Origin: Verticiella alkaliphila
Lineage (GTDB): Bacteria; Pseudomonadota; Gammaproteobacteria; Burkholderiales; Burkholderiaceae_B
Length of the DNA stretch: 64,000 nucleotides
Assembly (NCBI RefSeq): GCF_018904615.1
Contig: NZ_JADCNH010000024.1
Coordinates: forward strand, 1-64,000
Direction: 5' to 3'
Shown: positions 50,330-59,023 of the stretch, piece after piece
How positions within the stretch are numbered: the first letter of the stretch is position 1
Layout: each line of letters starts with the position of its first letter
Made by a program: the position numbers and the translations under genes
Notes under the pieces: generated by a model
Databases searched by the model: none
Told to the model about the DNA's origin: nothing
What the model saw: the letters and a program-made list of their open reading frames with translations, nothing else

Positions 50330-52162
50330 ATGCCCAAGCAACCCCCGATTTCCGACTACGCCCTGCTGGGCGATTGCGAGACCGCCGCGCTGGTGAACCG
50401 TCACGGTGGCATCGACTGGCTGTGCTGGCCGCGCTTCGATTCCCAGGCGTGCTTCACCCGCCTCCTGGGTGAGGAGGACCACGGCCATTGGCGTATCGCG
50501 CCGCTGACTGGCGGCCCCTGCGCCACCCGTCGCTACCTGCCGGGCACCCTGGTGCTGGAGAGCCGGTTCGACACGGATACCGGCGCCGTCCGCGTTCTCG
50601 ACTTCATGCCGATCCGCGAGCACGCGGGGCAGTCGCCCTCCAGCGTCGTGCGTCTGGTCGAGGGCATCGAAGGCAGCGTGGACATGTGCATGGAGCTCGT
50701 GATCCGCTTCGACTACGGCCGCACGGTGCCGTGGCTGTCCCGGCTGTCCGATGGCAGCCTGCGCGCCGTGGCAGGTCCCGACGCCGTGGTGCTGGACACG
50801 CCAGTGCGCACGCACGGCAAGGCCTTCAAGACGTTTGCCGAGTTCACGGTGAAGGCCGGCGAGCGCGTGCCCTTCTCGCTCACCTATCATGCATCGCACC
50901 TGCCGCGCCCGCCCAGCCCCAAAGCCGACGAAGCCCTCGCGCAGACTGTCGCATTCTGGGAACGCTGGTCCCGTCAGAGCCGTTACGAAGGCCCCTGGCA
51001 GGATCCGGTAAATCGCTCGCTCGTCACGATCAAGGCCCTGACGTACGCGCCTACCGGCGGCATCGTGGCGGCACCGACCGCATCGCTGCCGGAACACCTG
51101 GGTGGCGAGCGCAACTGGGACTATCGCTTCTGCTGGCTGCGCGACGCCACGTTCACGCTGTCCTCGCTGCTGGCCGCCGGCTATACGGACGAAGCGGCCG
51201 ACTGGTGCGACTGGCTGCTGCGCGCCGTGGCGGGCGTGGCCACCCAGATGCAGCCGCTCTACGGCATTGCCGGCGAGACGCGTATCGAGGAATACACGCT
51301 GGATCACCTGCCCGGCTATCACGGCTCGCAGCCCGTGCGCATCGGCAACGCCGCCTATACCCAGCTGCAGCTGGACATGTTCGGCAGCGTGATCGCCACC
51401 TTCCACGAAGCCAGACGCGCCGGGGTGACCATGCACCACGACGCAGGCGCGATGCAGGTGCATCTGCTGCGCCAGCTGGAGAAGGTGTGGCACAAGCCCG
51501 ATGAAGGCATCTGGGAGGTGCGCGGCGAGCCGCAGCACTTCGTCCATTCCAAGCTCATGTGCTGGGTGGCGTTCGACCGCGCCGTGCGCAGCGCAGAGGC
51601 TTTCGGCCTGCGGGGCCCGGTGGACCAGTGGAAGGCGACGCGCGCCAAGCTGCGCGAGGAGATTCTCGCGCGCGGCTACAACGAGAAACTGGGCGCGTTC
51701 ACGCAGGCCTACGGCGGCAAGACCTTGGACGCAGCGGTGCTCCTGATGCCGCTTGTGGGATTCGTGAAGCCTGACGACCCGCGCATGCTTTCCACGGTCA
51801 AGGCCATCGAATCCGGCTTGAAGAGCGACGGTCTCATCCTGCGCTATGACTCCGAGGATTGCACCGACGGCTTGCCCCCGGGCGAGGGTGCGTTCCTCGC
51901 GTGCTCGTTCTGGCTGGCGGACAATTACATCCTCCAGGGTCAGCGGGACAAGGCCCAGTCATTGTTCGAACATTTGCTATCGATGCGCAACGACGTGGGA
52001 TTGCTCGCCGAGGAATACGATCCACGCACCAGGCAGCAGCTGGGCAATTTCCCGCAAGCGTTCTCGCACTTCGCATTAATCGACACGGCATTCCACTTCG
52101 AGGGCGCGGCCTGCATGGGGAATCAGATGGGTTCCATCCTACCGTGCGGCAAGGCGGCCTGA
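50330..52162 (+). CDS. GH15 family glucoamylase-type glycoside hydrolase
   Basis: A 610-residue GH15 protein. ATG 50330 has GGGAGG 3 nt upstream. The N-terminal beta-sandwich starts PPISDYALLGDCETAALVNR and GGIDWLCWPRFDSQACF. The (alpha/alpha)6 barrel contains GGERNWDYRFCWLRDATFTL and the catalytic carboxylate regions, including DGLPPGEGAFLACSFWLADN. It lacks a signal peptide, so it should act in the cytoplasm. Family members hydrolyse alpha-glucan ends or alpha,alpha-trehalose; this operon makes both substrates, so trehalase activity is a real alternative to glucoamylase. It is the last gene of the locus. Confidence 0.88.
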   Translation: MPKQPPISDYALLGDCETAALVNRHGGIDWLCWPRFDSQACFTRLLGEEDHGHWRIAPLTGGPCATRRYLPGTLVLESRFDTDTGAVRVLDFMPIREHAGQSPSSVVRLVEGIEGSVDMCMELVIRFDYGRTVPWLSRLSDGSLRAVAGPDAVVLDTPVRTHGKAFKTFAEFTVKAGERVPFSLTYHASHLPRPPSPKADEALAQTVAFWERWSRQSRYEGPWQDPVNRSLVTIKALTYAPTGGIVAAPTASLPEHLGGERNWDYRFCWLRDATFTLSSLLAAGYTDEAADWCDWLLRAVAGVATQMQPLYGIAGETRIEEYTLDHLPGYHGSQPVRIGNAAYTQLQLDMFGSVIATFHEARRAGVTMHHDAGAMQVHLLRQLEKVWHKPDEGIWEVRGEPQHFVHSKLMCWVAFDRAVRSAEAFGLRGPVDQWKATRAKLREEILARGYNEKLGAFTQAYGGKTLDAAVLLMPLVGFVKPDDPRMLSTVKAIESGLKSDGLILRYDSEDCTDGLPPGEGAFLACSFWLADNYILQGQRDKAQSLFEHLLSMRNDVGLLAEEYDPRTRQQLGNFPQAFSHFALIDTAFHFEGAACMGNQMGSILPCGKAA

Positions 52163-52212
52163 GGCCTCAAGCGGCGGCGCGGCCGGGCGCGCCACGCGGG
52201 CTGCGCAACGAG

Positions 52213-52250
52213 ACGGGGGGGCCGGCATCGCTACCGGCCCCCCGTTTCTT
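52213..52250 (+). terminator. Intrinsic terminator after GH15 gene
   Basis: A GC-rich stem (52213-52225 with 52234-52245, ~8-nt loop) is followed by TTTCTT on the plus strand, 50 bp after the glucoamylase stop. It ends the glucan/trehalose locus before the convergent hemerythrin gene. Confidence 0.75.
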
Positions 52251-52268
52251 GCTCAGATATCACGCGCG

Positions 52269-52763
52269 TCAGATCGTGGCTGCGGCGTCGGTCTCGCCCT
52301 TGACGATGTTTCGAGGCTGGGCCTTTTGCTTGTCCATCCGCTTTTGCAGCGCATCCATCTCGGCCGCAAGCCGCTCACGCTCGTCTTGCGGCACACCCTT
52401 CTTCAGCTTGGGAAACAGATCTTCTTCTTCTTCGCCATGGTGGTGTTCGGCCTGCTCGGCCAGCACCTTCAGCTTGGGCTCGAATGTTTCGTCCTTGGGA
52501 TCGAGCGCCATCAGGTCGACCATCAAGCGCTTGAGCGACAGGTGCTCTTCCAGGGACTCCATGAGGATGTCCTTGGTCTTGGCAGCCTTCACTGCAGGGA
52601 AAAGTACCTGCTCTTCCGATTCAAGATGCAGGGCCAGATGATCCGCCGCTTCCTTAAAGAGTTCAAGGCGCTTTTGCGGATCGTTCTTACAGTCCACCGC
52701 TTTATTGAGCATGCCCTCAACTTCGCGATGTTGCTTCGTGAGATACGTGACGACTTCCACCAT
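52269..52763 (-). CDS. Hemerythrin HHE domain-containing protein
   Basis: A 164-residue four-helix protein with the di-iron ligand pattern of HHE hemerythrins: YLTKQHREVEGML, HLALHLESEEQVLFPAV, LEEHLSLKRLM and EQAEHHHGEEEEDLFPKL. A charged C-terminal helix follows. Such proteins bind a carboxylate-bridged di-iron centre and are linked to oxygen, nitric oxide or iron stress; which applies here is not shown. GGAGA lies upstream of ATG 52763. It is monocistronic or followed 15-45 nt upstream by the small gene at 52808. Confidence 0.85.
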   Translation of the reverse strand: MVEVVTYLTKQHREVEGMLNKAVDCKNDPQKRLELFKEAADHLALHLESEEQVLFPAVKAAKTKDILMESLEEHLSLKRLMVDLMALDPKDETFEPKLKVLAEQAEHHHGEEEEDLFPKLKKGVPQDERERLAAEMDALQKRMDKQKAQPRNIVKGETDAAATI

Positions 52764-52807
52764 GGGAATCTCCGGGATTGATCAAAACCCCCGGAGTTGA
52801 GCAAGGC

Positions 52808-53137
52808 TCATTCCCGCGTGGGCGGAGAATCTGCAGGCGGTGTGGTCAGGGCCGTCTCGAGCATGGCGCGCGCATTGACCACCTCTTCCGGCAGGCCGGA
52901 AAGCTTGGCGAAGTGCAAGGCTTCGAGCACGCCGCGCCAAATCGGGTCGGGGCGCTCGACCGTGCCCGCACGCGGTTCGACGAACGCGATGGCGTCGTCC
53001 AGCGAAGAGAACTCGCCGCGTTGTCCCTCGCGGTCGTAGGCGATCGGTTCGCCAAAGGGGGCCTGCTCGATTGCAGGCGGCATGGCGCCGGGAAGACCGG
53101 AGGCATTCACCGCAAGCGTATCTTGGAATTTTGTCAT
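52808..53137 (-). CDS. Small hypothetical protein, DUF982-like
   Basis: A 109-residue protein starting at ATG 53137 with GGAG about 7 nt upstream. The central part, FGEPIAYDREGQRGEFSSLD, then DAIAFVEPR, RPDPIWRGVLEALHFAKLSG and VVNARAMLETAL, follows the spacing of the DUF982 family (a beta strand pair, a DAI helix, then a gene-specific C-terminal helix). Function of that family is unknown. The frame is open further upstream but without protein-like composition. The assignment is tentative. Confidence 0.55.
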   Translation of the reverse strand: MTKFQDTLAVNASGLPGAMPPAIEQAPFGEPIAYDREGQRGEFSSLDDAIAFVEPRAGTVERPDPIWRGVLEALHFAKLSGLPEEVVNARAMLETALTTPPADSPPTRE

Positions 53138-53304
53138 CGAGGACTCCAGTGCGCCAACAGTCGGCGCGGTCAGCCCGCCCGCGGCGGTCACCGAATGGTC
53201 ACGTCCCGGGCGGCGACGGAAAAGAGCAAGCCGTGTGCCACACCTGAGGCTCTCCGTGGTCGTCCGAGCGGCTCTGGCGTACCTTGCGTCGCCCGCGCGG
53301 ACGC

Positions 53305-54108
53305 TCACCGGCCCAACATCTCCTGACGCATGGCCTCGACCGCCTCGCGCAAGGCAGGCCCGACCGTGTCGCGCAGGTAGCCTTCCGGCATCGCAAAGCT
53401 GGGCGCCCCGAAATTCAGGGCGAGCAGATCGCCGCGGGCGTCCTCGAGCGGCACTGCCACCGAATGGACGAGCGGAGAGACCTCGCCCAGGGATAGACAC
53501 AGTCCGTCCTGTGCGAAATCCGCCTGTGCCTGCGCCAGCCCGGCAGCCGCGCGCTCGTGCGCGGCGCGATCGGCCCGGGCAAGCTGCGCCACGAGACGTG
53601 CGTGGGCAGACGCGTCATGCGCGGCCAGGGCGCACAGATACGCCCGGCCCAGGGCGGACTCGCGCATGGCGATGCGCGCGCCCAGTTCATGGTTGGAGCG
53701 CAGGGTCGCGCTGCGCGAGCGCGCGATCTCGATCAGCACCATGTCGAGATCGTCACGCACGGCCAGGTACACGGCCCCGCTGAAGCGTTCCGCAAGCGCG
53801 GCCATGTGCGGCCGGGCCACGGCGCGCACGTCGACGTGGGCGAGAAAGGCGCTGGCGAGCGGCACAACCCCGGCGGCCAGGGCGAAACGCTCGGTGACGG
53901 GGTCCTGCCGCAACATGCCCAGACTCACGAGTGTCGTGGCCAACCGCGTCACCGTGGGCTTGGGGATGCCGGTGCGCAGCGACAGCTCTGCGTTGCTCAG
54001 CGTCGGGATCGTCTCCGTGAAGCACCGCAGGACGGCGATGCCACGCTCGAGGGCAGTGACCGTGCCGGCAGCGTTGGCAGGCAGGGCGTGGACGGGCGTC
54101 GACGGCAT
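53305..54108 (-). CDS. IclR-family transcriptional regulator
   Basis: A 267-residue regulator. The N-terminal winged helix reads TALERGIAVLRCFTETIPTL, then NAELSLRTGIPKPTVTRLAT (helix-turn-helix, ~35-65). The C-terminal ligand-binding domain shows RPHMAALAERFSGAVYLAVR and a late SVAVPLEDARGDLLALNFG. ATG 54108 has AAGGAGAG upstream. It is the first regulator next to the Bug/IlvD catabolic cluster on the same strand and is the likely controller of it; the AT-rich palindrome at 58096-58120 resembles IclR-type operators. Confidence 0.88.
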   Translation of the reverse strand: MPSTPVHALPANAAGTVTALERGIAVLRCFTETIPTLSNAELSLRTGIPKPTVTRLATTLVSLGMLRQDPVTERFALAAGVVPLASAFLAHVDVRAVARPHMAALAERFSGAVYLAVRDDLDMVLIEIARSRSATLRSNHELGARIAMRESALGRAYLCALAAHDASAHARLVAQLARADRAAHERAAAGLAQAQADFAQDGLCLSLGEVSPLVHSVAVPLEDARGDLLALNFGAPSFAMPEGYLRDTVGPALREAVEAMRQEMLGR

Positions 54109-54259
54109 GGCTCTCCTTGGGGCAGCGACCGCACGCGCAGGCGCGGCGAGGGGGTGCACGGGCAAGGCGCGATTATCGCAGCGTCTGGCTCGGGCGACCC
54201 GCGGCGCGCGATGAGCCACGGCCGGCGACCGGAGCTCACCGCGCGGCGCGGCCGGCAGC

Positions 54260-55234
54260 TCAGCCGTCCACCTGAGCGCCCGACTGCTTGACGACCGGCG
54301 CCCACTTCGCGATCTCTTCGCGGATGTAGGCGTCGAAGGCCTTGGGCGTGGTGCCGATGGGTGTCATGCCGATCTGCGCCAGGCGCGCCTGGATGTCGGG
54401 CATGGCCAGCACGGCGCCGAATGCCTGACTGAGCGTGTCGAGCGTGGCGGGCGGCGTGCCGGCCGGCGCGACGACGCCGAACACGCTTTGCACGTCGAAG
54501 CCCGGCAGGACTTCGGCCACGGTCGGTACGTCAGGCAGCGCGGGATCCCGTTTCGGCCCGGTCACGGCCACCGGGACGAGCCGCCCGGACTGGATGTGCG
54601 GCAACGAGGAGAAGAGCGGGTCGATCAGGAGCGACACGCGCCCAGAGATCACTTCCGGATACGCCGGGCCCGCGCCCTTGAACGGCACGTGCATCATCTC
54701 GACGCCCGCCATGCCCTTCAGGAGTTCGCCCGCCATGTGCATCGAGCTGCCGCTGCCGGGCGAGGCGTAGCTGATGCGCTGCGGATCTGCCTTGGCCAGC
54801 GCCAGGATGTCGGGCAGCGTGCGCGCGCCAAGCTCGGGCGATGCCGTGATCACGATCTGCGAGGATGCCAGCAGCGAGACGCCGGCCAGATCCTTCTGCG
54901 TGTCGAACGGCATGTTGGTGCGCAGACTGGGGTTGATGACGTGCGACGTCACCACCATGCCCAGCGTATGGCCATCGGGCTCGGCACGGGCGACGACATC
55001 CGTCCCGAGCACGGTGCCGGCACCCGGCTTGTAGAGCACGATGATGTTCTGCCCGAGCCTGGCCTGCAGCTTGTCCGACAGCAGCCGGGCGAGAATGTCC
55101 ACGGCGCCGCCGGGCGCATTGGGCACGATCAGTGTGATCGGGCGGGTGGGAAATTCCGCCGCGGGAGCGGCGAGGGCACTCAGTGCCGTCAGCCCGAGCG
55201 CCGCAGCGCCGAGCCATCGTTGCCAGAGAGTCAT
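54260..55234 (-). CDS. Bug-family tripartite tricarboxylate transporter substrate-binding protein
   Basis: A 324-residue periplasmic binding protein. The signal peptide is MTLWQRWLGAAALGLTALSA ending LAAPAAE. The mature part has the Bug signatures FPTRPITLIVPNAPGGAVD, LYKPGAGTVLGTDVVARAEP, HVPFKGAGPAYPEVISGRVS and LPDVPTVAEVLPGFDV. Bug proteins bind carboxylic or amino acids for TctAB-type uptake or for sensing; no TctA or TctB gene is visible here, as is common in Burkholderiales. It follows the second Bug gene by 19 nt and probably belongs to the IlvD operon. Confidence 0.9.
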   Translation of the reverse strand: MTLWQRWLGAAALGLTALSALAAPAAEFPTRPITLIVPNAPGGAVDILARLLSDKLQARLGQNIIVLYKPGAGTVLGTDVVARAEPDGHTLGMVVTSHVINPSLRTNMPFDTQKDLAGVSLLASSQIVITASPELGARTLPDILALAKADPQRISYASPGSGSSMHMAGELLKGMAGVEMMHVPFKGAGPAYPEVISGRVSLLIDPLFSSLPHIQSGRLVPVAVTGPKRDPALPDVPTVAEVLPGFDVQSVFGVVAPAGTPPATLDTLSQAFGAVLAMPDIQARLAQIGMTPIGTTPKAFDAYIREEIAKWAPVVKQSGAQVDG

Positions 55235-55253
55235 GAGGCCAGGTCCGATGAGG

Positions 55254-56218
55254 TCACTCGAAGACGATGTTGTTGTCGCGGATGGTCGTCACCCAGCCGT
55301 CGTAGCGTTCACGAAAGAAGGTGGTGAACTGCTGGGGTGACATGCCGTAGCCTTCAAAGCCCTGCTCGGCCAGCTGACGGCGCACCTCGGGGTCGGACAG
55401 CGTCTTTTGCAGGGCCTCGCTCAGCGTGGCCGTGACATCGGCCGGCATGCCCGCCGGACCGAAGAAGCCCGCCCATGGCAGGATGGTGATCTGGTCCACG
55501 CCCACTTCCGATGCCGTGGGCACGTCCGGCAGCAGCGGGCTGCGTTCGGGCTGCAACGTGAAGAGCGCGCGCGCCCGGCCATCCTTCACGAGACTCGGGG
55601 CCGAGGTGCCCGTCGTGAAGAGCAGATTCACCCGCCCTGACATGAGATCGGTGAGCGCCGGCACGTCGCCCTTGTAGCGCACGTTCAACGCCTTGGCGTC
55701 GGCCTTGGCGAGCAGCTGCACCATCGCAAGCTCGGACGCGCTGTTGCTGGAGGCCGAGTTGAGCTTGCCCGGGTTGGCCTTGGCAAAGGCGAGCAGCTCA
55801 TCCACGGTCTTCACCGGCAATTGCGGGTTGACCACAAGGAACATCGAGAACTGCCCCGCCGAGCTGATCGGCGTGAAGTCCTTGAACGGGTCGTAGTTGA
55901 CGACGGCGTCGCTGCGGCTGGGCATGGCCACCATGGCCGAATTCGTCCCGAGCACGAAGGTGTAGCCATCCGGGTCCGCCTTGGCGACGGTGTTGGCCGC
56001 AATGGTGCTGTCCGCCCCAGGGCGGTTCTCCACCACGACCTGCTGTCGGATCTGTCGCCCGAGCCCTTGCGCGATCACCCGCGCCAGGACGTCGGCTGCC
56101 CGCCCGGGGCAAAGCCCACCACCATGCGCAGCGGTCGATCAGGATAGGCCGCGGCTGCCGGCGCGGCCGCCACGGCACACAGCGCCAGCGCGGCACCCAT
56201 GCGAAACCAGGTTGTCAT
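55254..56218 (-). pseudogene. Second Bug-family substrate-binding protein, frameshifted
   Basis: A Bug protein split by one missing base. ATG 56218, preceded by GGAGGAG, opens MTTWFRMGAALALCAVAAAP and the mature YPDRPLRMVVGFAPGGQ. The expected continuation (A/D-VLARVIAQGLGRQIRQQ) appears in the next frame and runs to 55254 with VVENRPGADSTIAANTVAKA, YKGDVPALTDLMSGRVNLLF and LLPDVPTASEVGVDQITILP. Restoring one G in the GGC at about 56094-56097 gives 321 residues, the normal length. The gene is intact on either side, so a sequencing indel or a very recent mutation is likely. It sits between ilvD-like and the first Bug gene. Confidence 0.85.
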
Positions 56219-56322
56219 GCGAGTCTCCTCCCGCCGTGTCGGCGATGTCGTTGGAATCGTGGCGCGCAGGTTCGAGCGCTCGCCGGCACGCGGCGCGTCG
56301 TCACGTGCCGGCCAAGGTACCG

Positions 56323-58005
56323 TCAGGACTTTCCGGCCAGCACGGCGCCTTGCGGCAATGGCCCGACATTTGCGCGATACAGCCTGAGCCACCCGGCGTC
56401 ATGCAAGGGAGCCGGCTTGCGCCAGGCTTCACGGCGTGCCGCGAGCGTCGCCTCGTCCACATGCAGGTGCAGATCGCGCGTGTCGAGATCGATGCTGATG
56501 CTGTCGCCCTCCTCCACCAGCGCGAGCGGTCCGCCCACGGCGGCCTCGGGCGAGACCTCGGCCACGACCAGCCCCTTACACACCAAGCCAGACAGATGGC
56601 CGTCGGTGAGCATCGCCACCTCGTCGCCAAGGCCAGCCCCATCGATGCCGAAGACCACGCGCGAGGCGCCCCCGCCCATGGCGGGGCCGCCGCGCACGCC
56701 GGCGCCGCGCATGACCACGACGTGACCGGGCTGGATGCGCTTGTCGCGCAGGGCCTGCAGCGCGGCATCCGAGGTGTCGAAACAGATCGCAGGGCCAGTG
56801 AAGCGCCGGTTCTTGCGCACGATGATGCCGGTCTTGACGATGCCGGATTCCGGCGCGAGATTGCCGCGCAGCACCACGATGGCCGGCAGGCGCGCCACCG
56901 GATCGCTCATCGGACGGATCACGCGGGGATCGGCCACCTGGACGCTTGCCAGGTGCTCGGCCACGCGCTGGCCTGTCACCGTGAACGCATCGGTGTCGAG
57001 CAGCGGCTCGAGCTGCTTCATGAGGGCGCGACAGCCGCCGGCGGCTTCGAAGGCCTCGATGACCTCTTCGCCCACTGGCCGCACCGCCGACAGCACGGGC
57101 ACCTCGGCCGCACAGGTCTCGAAAAGCCGGTAGATGTCCACCTCGCTGCCTGCTTCCGTGGCCACGGCCTGCATGTGCTTGACGGTATTGACGGACCCGC
57201 CCACGGCGAGGATCACCCGCACCGCATTGGCGAAAGCGCCCGGGCTCAGGATGTCGCGAGGCTTCAGATCGTCCCACACCATCTGCACGATGCGCGCGCC
57301 GGCGCGGCGCACCGTGTCCATCATGGCAGCACTGTTGGCGGCCACAGGGGTGCTGCCCGGCAAGGCCATGCCCAGCGCCTCGCACACCATGTGCATGGAG
57401 TTGGCCGTGCCCAGGCCCGAGCACACGCCCGGCCCGCGAATCGCCTCGCGGCTCATGCCCACCACCTCATCGATCGGCACATTGCCCGTCACGGCATGCA
57501 TGGACTTGATGAAGACGTCCTCAATGTCGACGTGCGCGCCACGGTACTCCCCGCTCGGCTGGTAGCCACAGGCCACCACCAGACTCGGAATGTTCAGCCG
57601 TGCCGCGGCCATCAGTTGCCCGGGCACGGTCTTGTCGCACGACGCGAGGCACACCATGCCATCGAGCTGCGCGCCTTCGACGGCGACCTCGATGTCGTTG
57701 GCGATGAGATCGCGCGCGGCCAGCATGTAGGCGCCGCGCGCGCCCGCCCCGGTGATGAAGTCACTTGGCGCGGCCGTGCGGATCTCGAAGGGGACAGCAC
57801 CCGCATCCCGGATGGCCTGCTTCATGGCTGCGGCCACGCCATCGAGATGGCTGAAGCAGCTCGCGAGCTCCGATGAGCTGTTGACGATGGCGATCTTGGG
57901 CTTCTCGCAATCTTCCTCGGACAGGCCGAGCGCCTGCCACTGGGCATTGCGCACCGCCCACAGATACGAGCCGCGCGGGAAGTTGCTGCGCAGACGGCGG
58001 GTCAT
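56323..58005 (-). CDS. IlvD/Edd-family dehydratase (sugar-acid dehydratase type)
   Basis: A 560-residue Fe-S dehydratase of the dihydroxy-acid/phosphogluconate family. Cluster cysteines are expected in SSSELASCFSHLDGV, VCLASCDKTVPGQ and RGPGVCSGLGTANSM; other marks are GAYMLAARDLIANDIEVAVE and GDEVAMLTDGHLSGLV. AAGGAGA precedes ATG 58005. Genuine IlvD sits with other branched-chain genes; next to Bug binding proteins and an IclR regulator this copy more likely dehydrates a sugar acid such as an aldonate. The substrate is not shown by sequence. It is divergent from the flavin reductase-like gene. Confidence 0.85.
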   Translation of the reverse strand: MTRRLRSNFPRGSYLWAVRNAQWQALGLSEEDCEKPKIAIVNSSSELASCFSHLDGVAAAMKQAIRDAGAVPFEIRTAAPSDFITGAGARGAYMLAARDLIANDIEVAVEGAQLDGMVCLASCDKTVPGQLMAAARLNIPSLVVACGYQPSGEYRGAHVDIEDVFIKSMHAVTGNVPIDEVVGMSREAIRGPGVCSGLGTANSMHMVCEALGMALPGSTPVAANSAAMMDTVRRAGARIVQMVWDDLKPRDILSPGAFANAVRVILAVGGSVNTVKHMQAVATEAGSEVDIYRLFETCAAEVPVLSAVRPVGEEVIEAFEAAGGCRALMKQLEPLLDTDAFTVTGQRVAEHLASVQVADPRVIRPMSDPVARLPAIVVLRGNLAPESGIVKTGIIVRKNRRFTGPAICFDTSDAALQALRDKRIQPGHVVVMRGAGVRGGPAMGGGASRVVFGIDGAGLGDEVAMLTDGHLSGLVCKGLVVAEVSPEAAVGGPLALVEEGDSISIDLDTRDLHLHVDEATLAARREAWRKPAPLHDAGWLRLYRANVGPLPQGAVLAGKS

Positions 58006-58095
58006 GGGTGTCTCCTTCGGCATGCGGTCGCGCGCAGGATCGGCGACCGTCGTTGTGAAGGCATTCTGCGACCAGGCTTCCAACGGTGTCAACGA

Positions 58096-58120
58096 AATTA
58101 TGAAATGTCATTTCATAATT
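58096..58120. promoter_or_regulatory. 25-bp palindromic candidate operator
   Basis: A perfect palindrome with 12-bp arms, AATTATGAAATG and its complement, around a single T. It is strikingly AT-rich for this genome and lies between the divergent dehydratase and flavin reductase-like genes. The GAAAT/ATTTC core resembles IclR-family operators, so the IclR protein encoded at 53305 is the prime candidate. Confidence 0.7.
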
Positions 58121-58213
58121 CTCAGTATGCGGCCGGCATGCCGCACAGAGTTGTTGCACACTTCCGTCCATGGCTTCGCGCCATGCATGTCGACAACAAC
58201 GAGGAGACACACG

Positions 58214-58900
58214 ATGTACTACGAACCCGGCAACACGGACCACGGCCTCCCCTTCAATCCCTTCAAATCCTGCGTGGTGCCCCGCCCCATCGGGTGGATC
58301 TCGACCCTGGACGCCAACGGGGTTGCCAATCTGGCCCCCTACAGCCAGTTCCAGAACATCACGTTCGATCCGCCCATCGTGATGTTCTCCGCGAACCAGG
58401 ACATCCATGGCGAGCGCAAGGACACCACGGTGCATGCGGAGCGCGAGGGCAGCTTCGTGTGGAACATGGCCACCTACGATCTGCGCGAGGCGGTCAACCT
58501 CACGGCGCAATCGTTGCCCCGGGGCCAGGACGAGTTTGCGCATGCCGGCCTGGAGAAGGCGCCGTCGCGCCTGGTACGCCCGTGGCGCGTGGCCGCCTCG
58601 CCGGTGCAGTTCGAATGCGAATACCTGCAGACGGTGCGGCTGCCGGGCAATCCGCCCATGGGCACGGTGGACGTAGTGTTCGGGCGTGTCGTCGCCATCC
58701 ACATCGCCGACGATGCGATCACCGACGGCAAGCTCGACATCGCACGCATCAAGCCGCTAGCACGACTGGGCTACTTTGATTACACGTACGTGGACAAGAC
58801 CTTCACGATGCGCGTGCCGAATGCGGGCAATGGGGGCGGGATGGAAGGCTCTCCCGAGAAGGTAGCCGAGGCCGCGCTGGCCAAGGCGGCGCGCGCCTGA
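58214..58900 (+). CDS. Flavin reductase-like family protein (FMN-binding)
   Basis: A 228-residue protein of the flavin reductase-like domain family. GAGGAG lies 7 nt before ATG 58214. It reads MYYEPGNTDHGLPFNPFKSC, then VVPRPIGWISTLDANGVANL, APYSQFQNITFDPPIVMFS and EREGSFVWNMATYDLREAVN, all typical of the FMN-binding split barrel. The C-terminus has PLARLGYFDYTYVDKTFTM. Family members supply reduced flavin or act directly on small substrates. Divergence from the dehydratase and the shared palindrome suggest common regulation. Confidence 0.85.
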   Translation: MYYEPGNTDHGLPFNPFKSCVVPRPIGWISTLDANGVANLAPYSQFQNITFDPPIVMFSANQDIHGERKDTTVHAEREGSFVWNMATYDLREAVNLTAQSLPRGQDEFAHAGLEKAPSRLVRPWRVAASPVQFECEYLQTVRLPGNPPMGTVDVVFGRVVAIHIADDAITDGKLDIARIKPLARLGYFDYTYVDKTFTMRVPNAGNGGGMEGSPEKVAEAALAKAARA

Positions 58901-59023
58901 CAGCAGCCATGCACTCACCTGCATAACGCCGACCAGGGGTCATGCAGAATATTGCACAGCCCGACAAAAGGGACGACACTCCTTGCGGCACCGTCGAGAT
59001 GCCAACGATAACAAGGAGACCGC

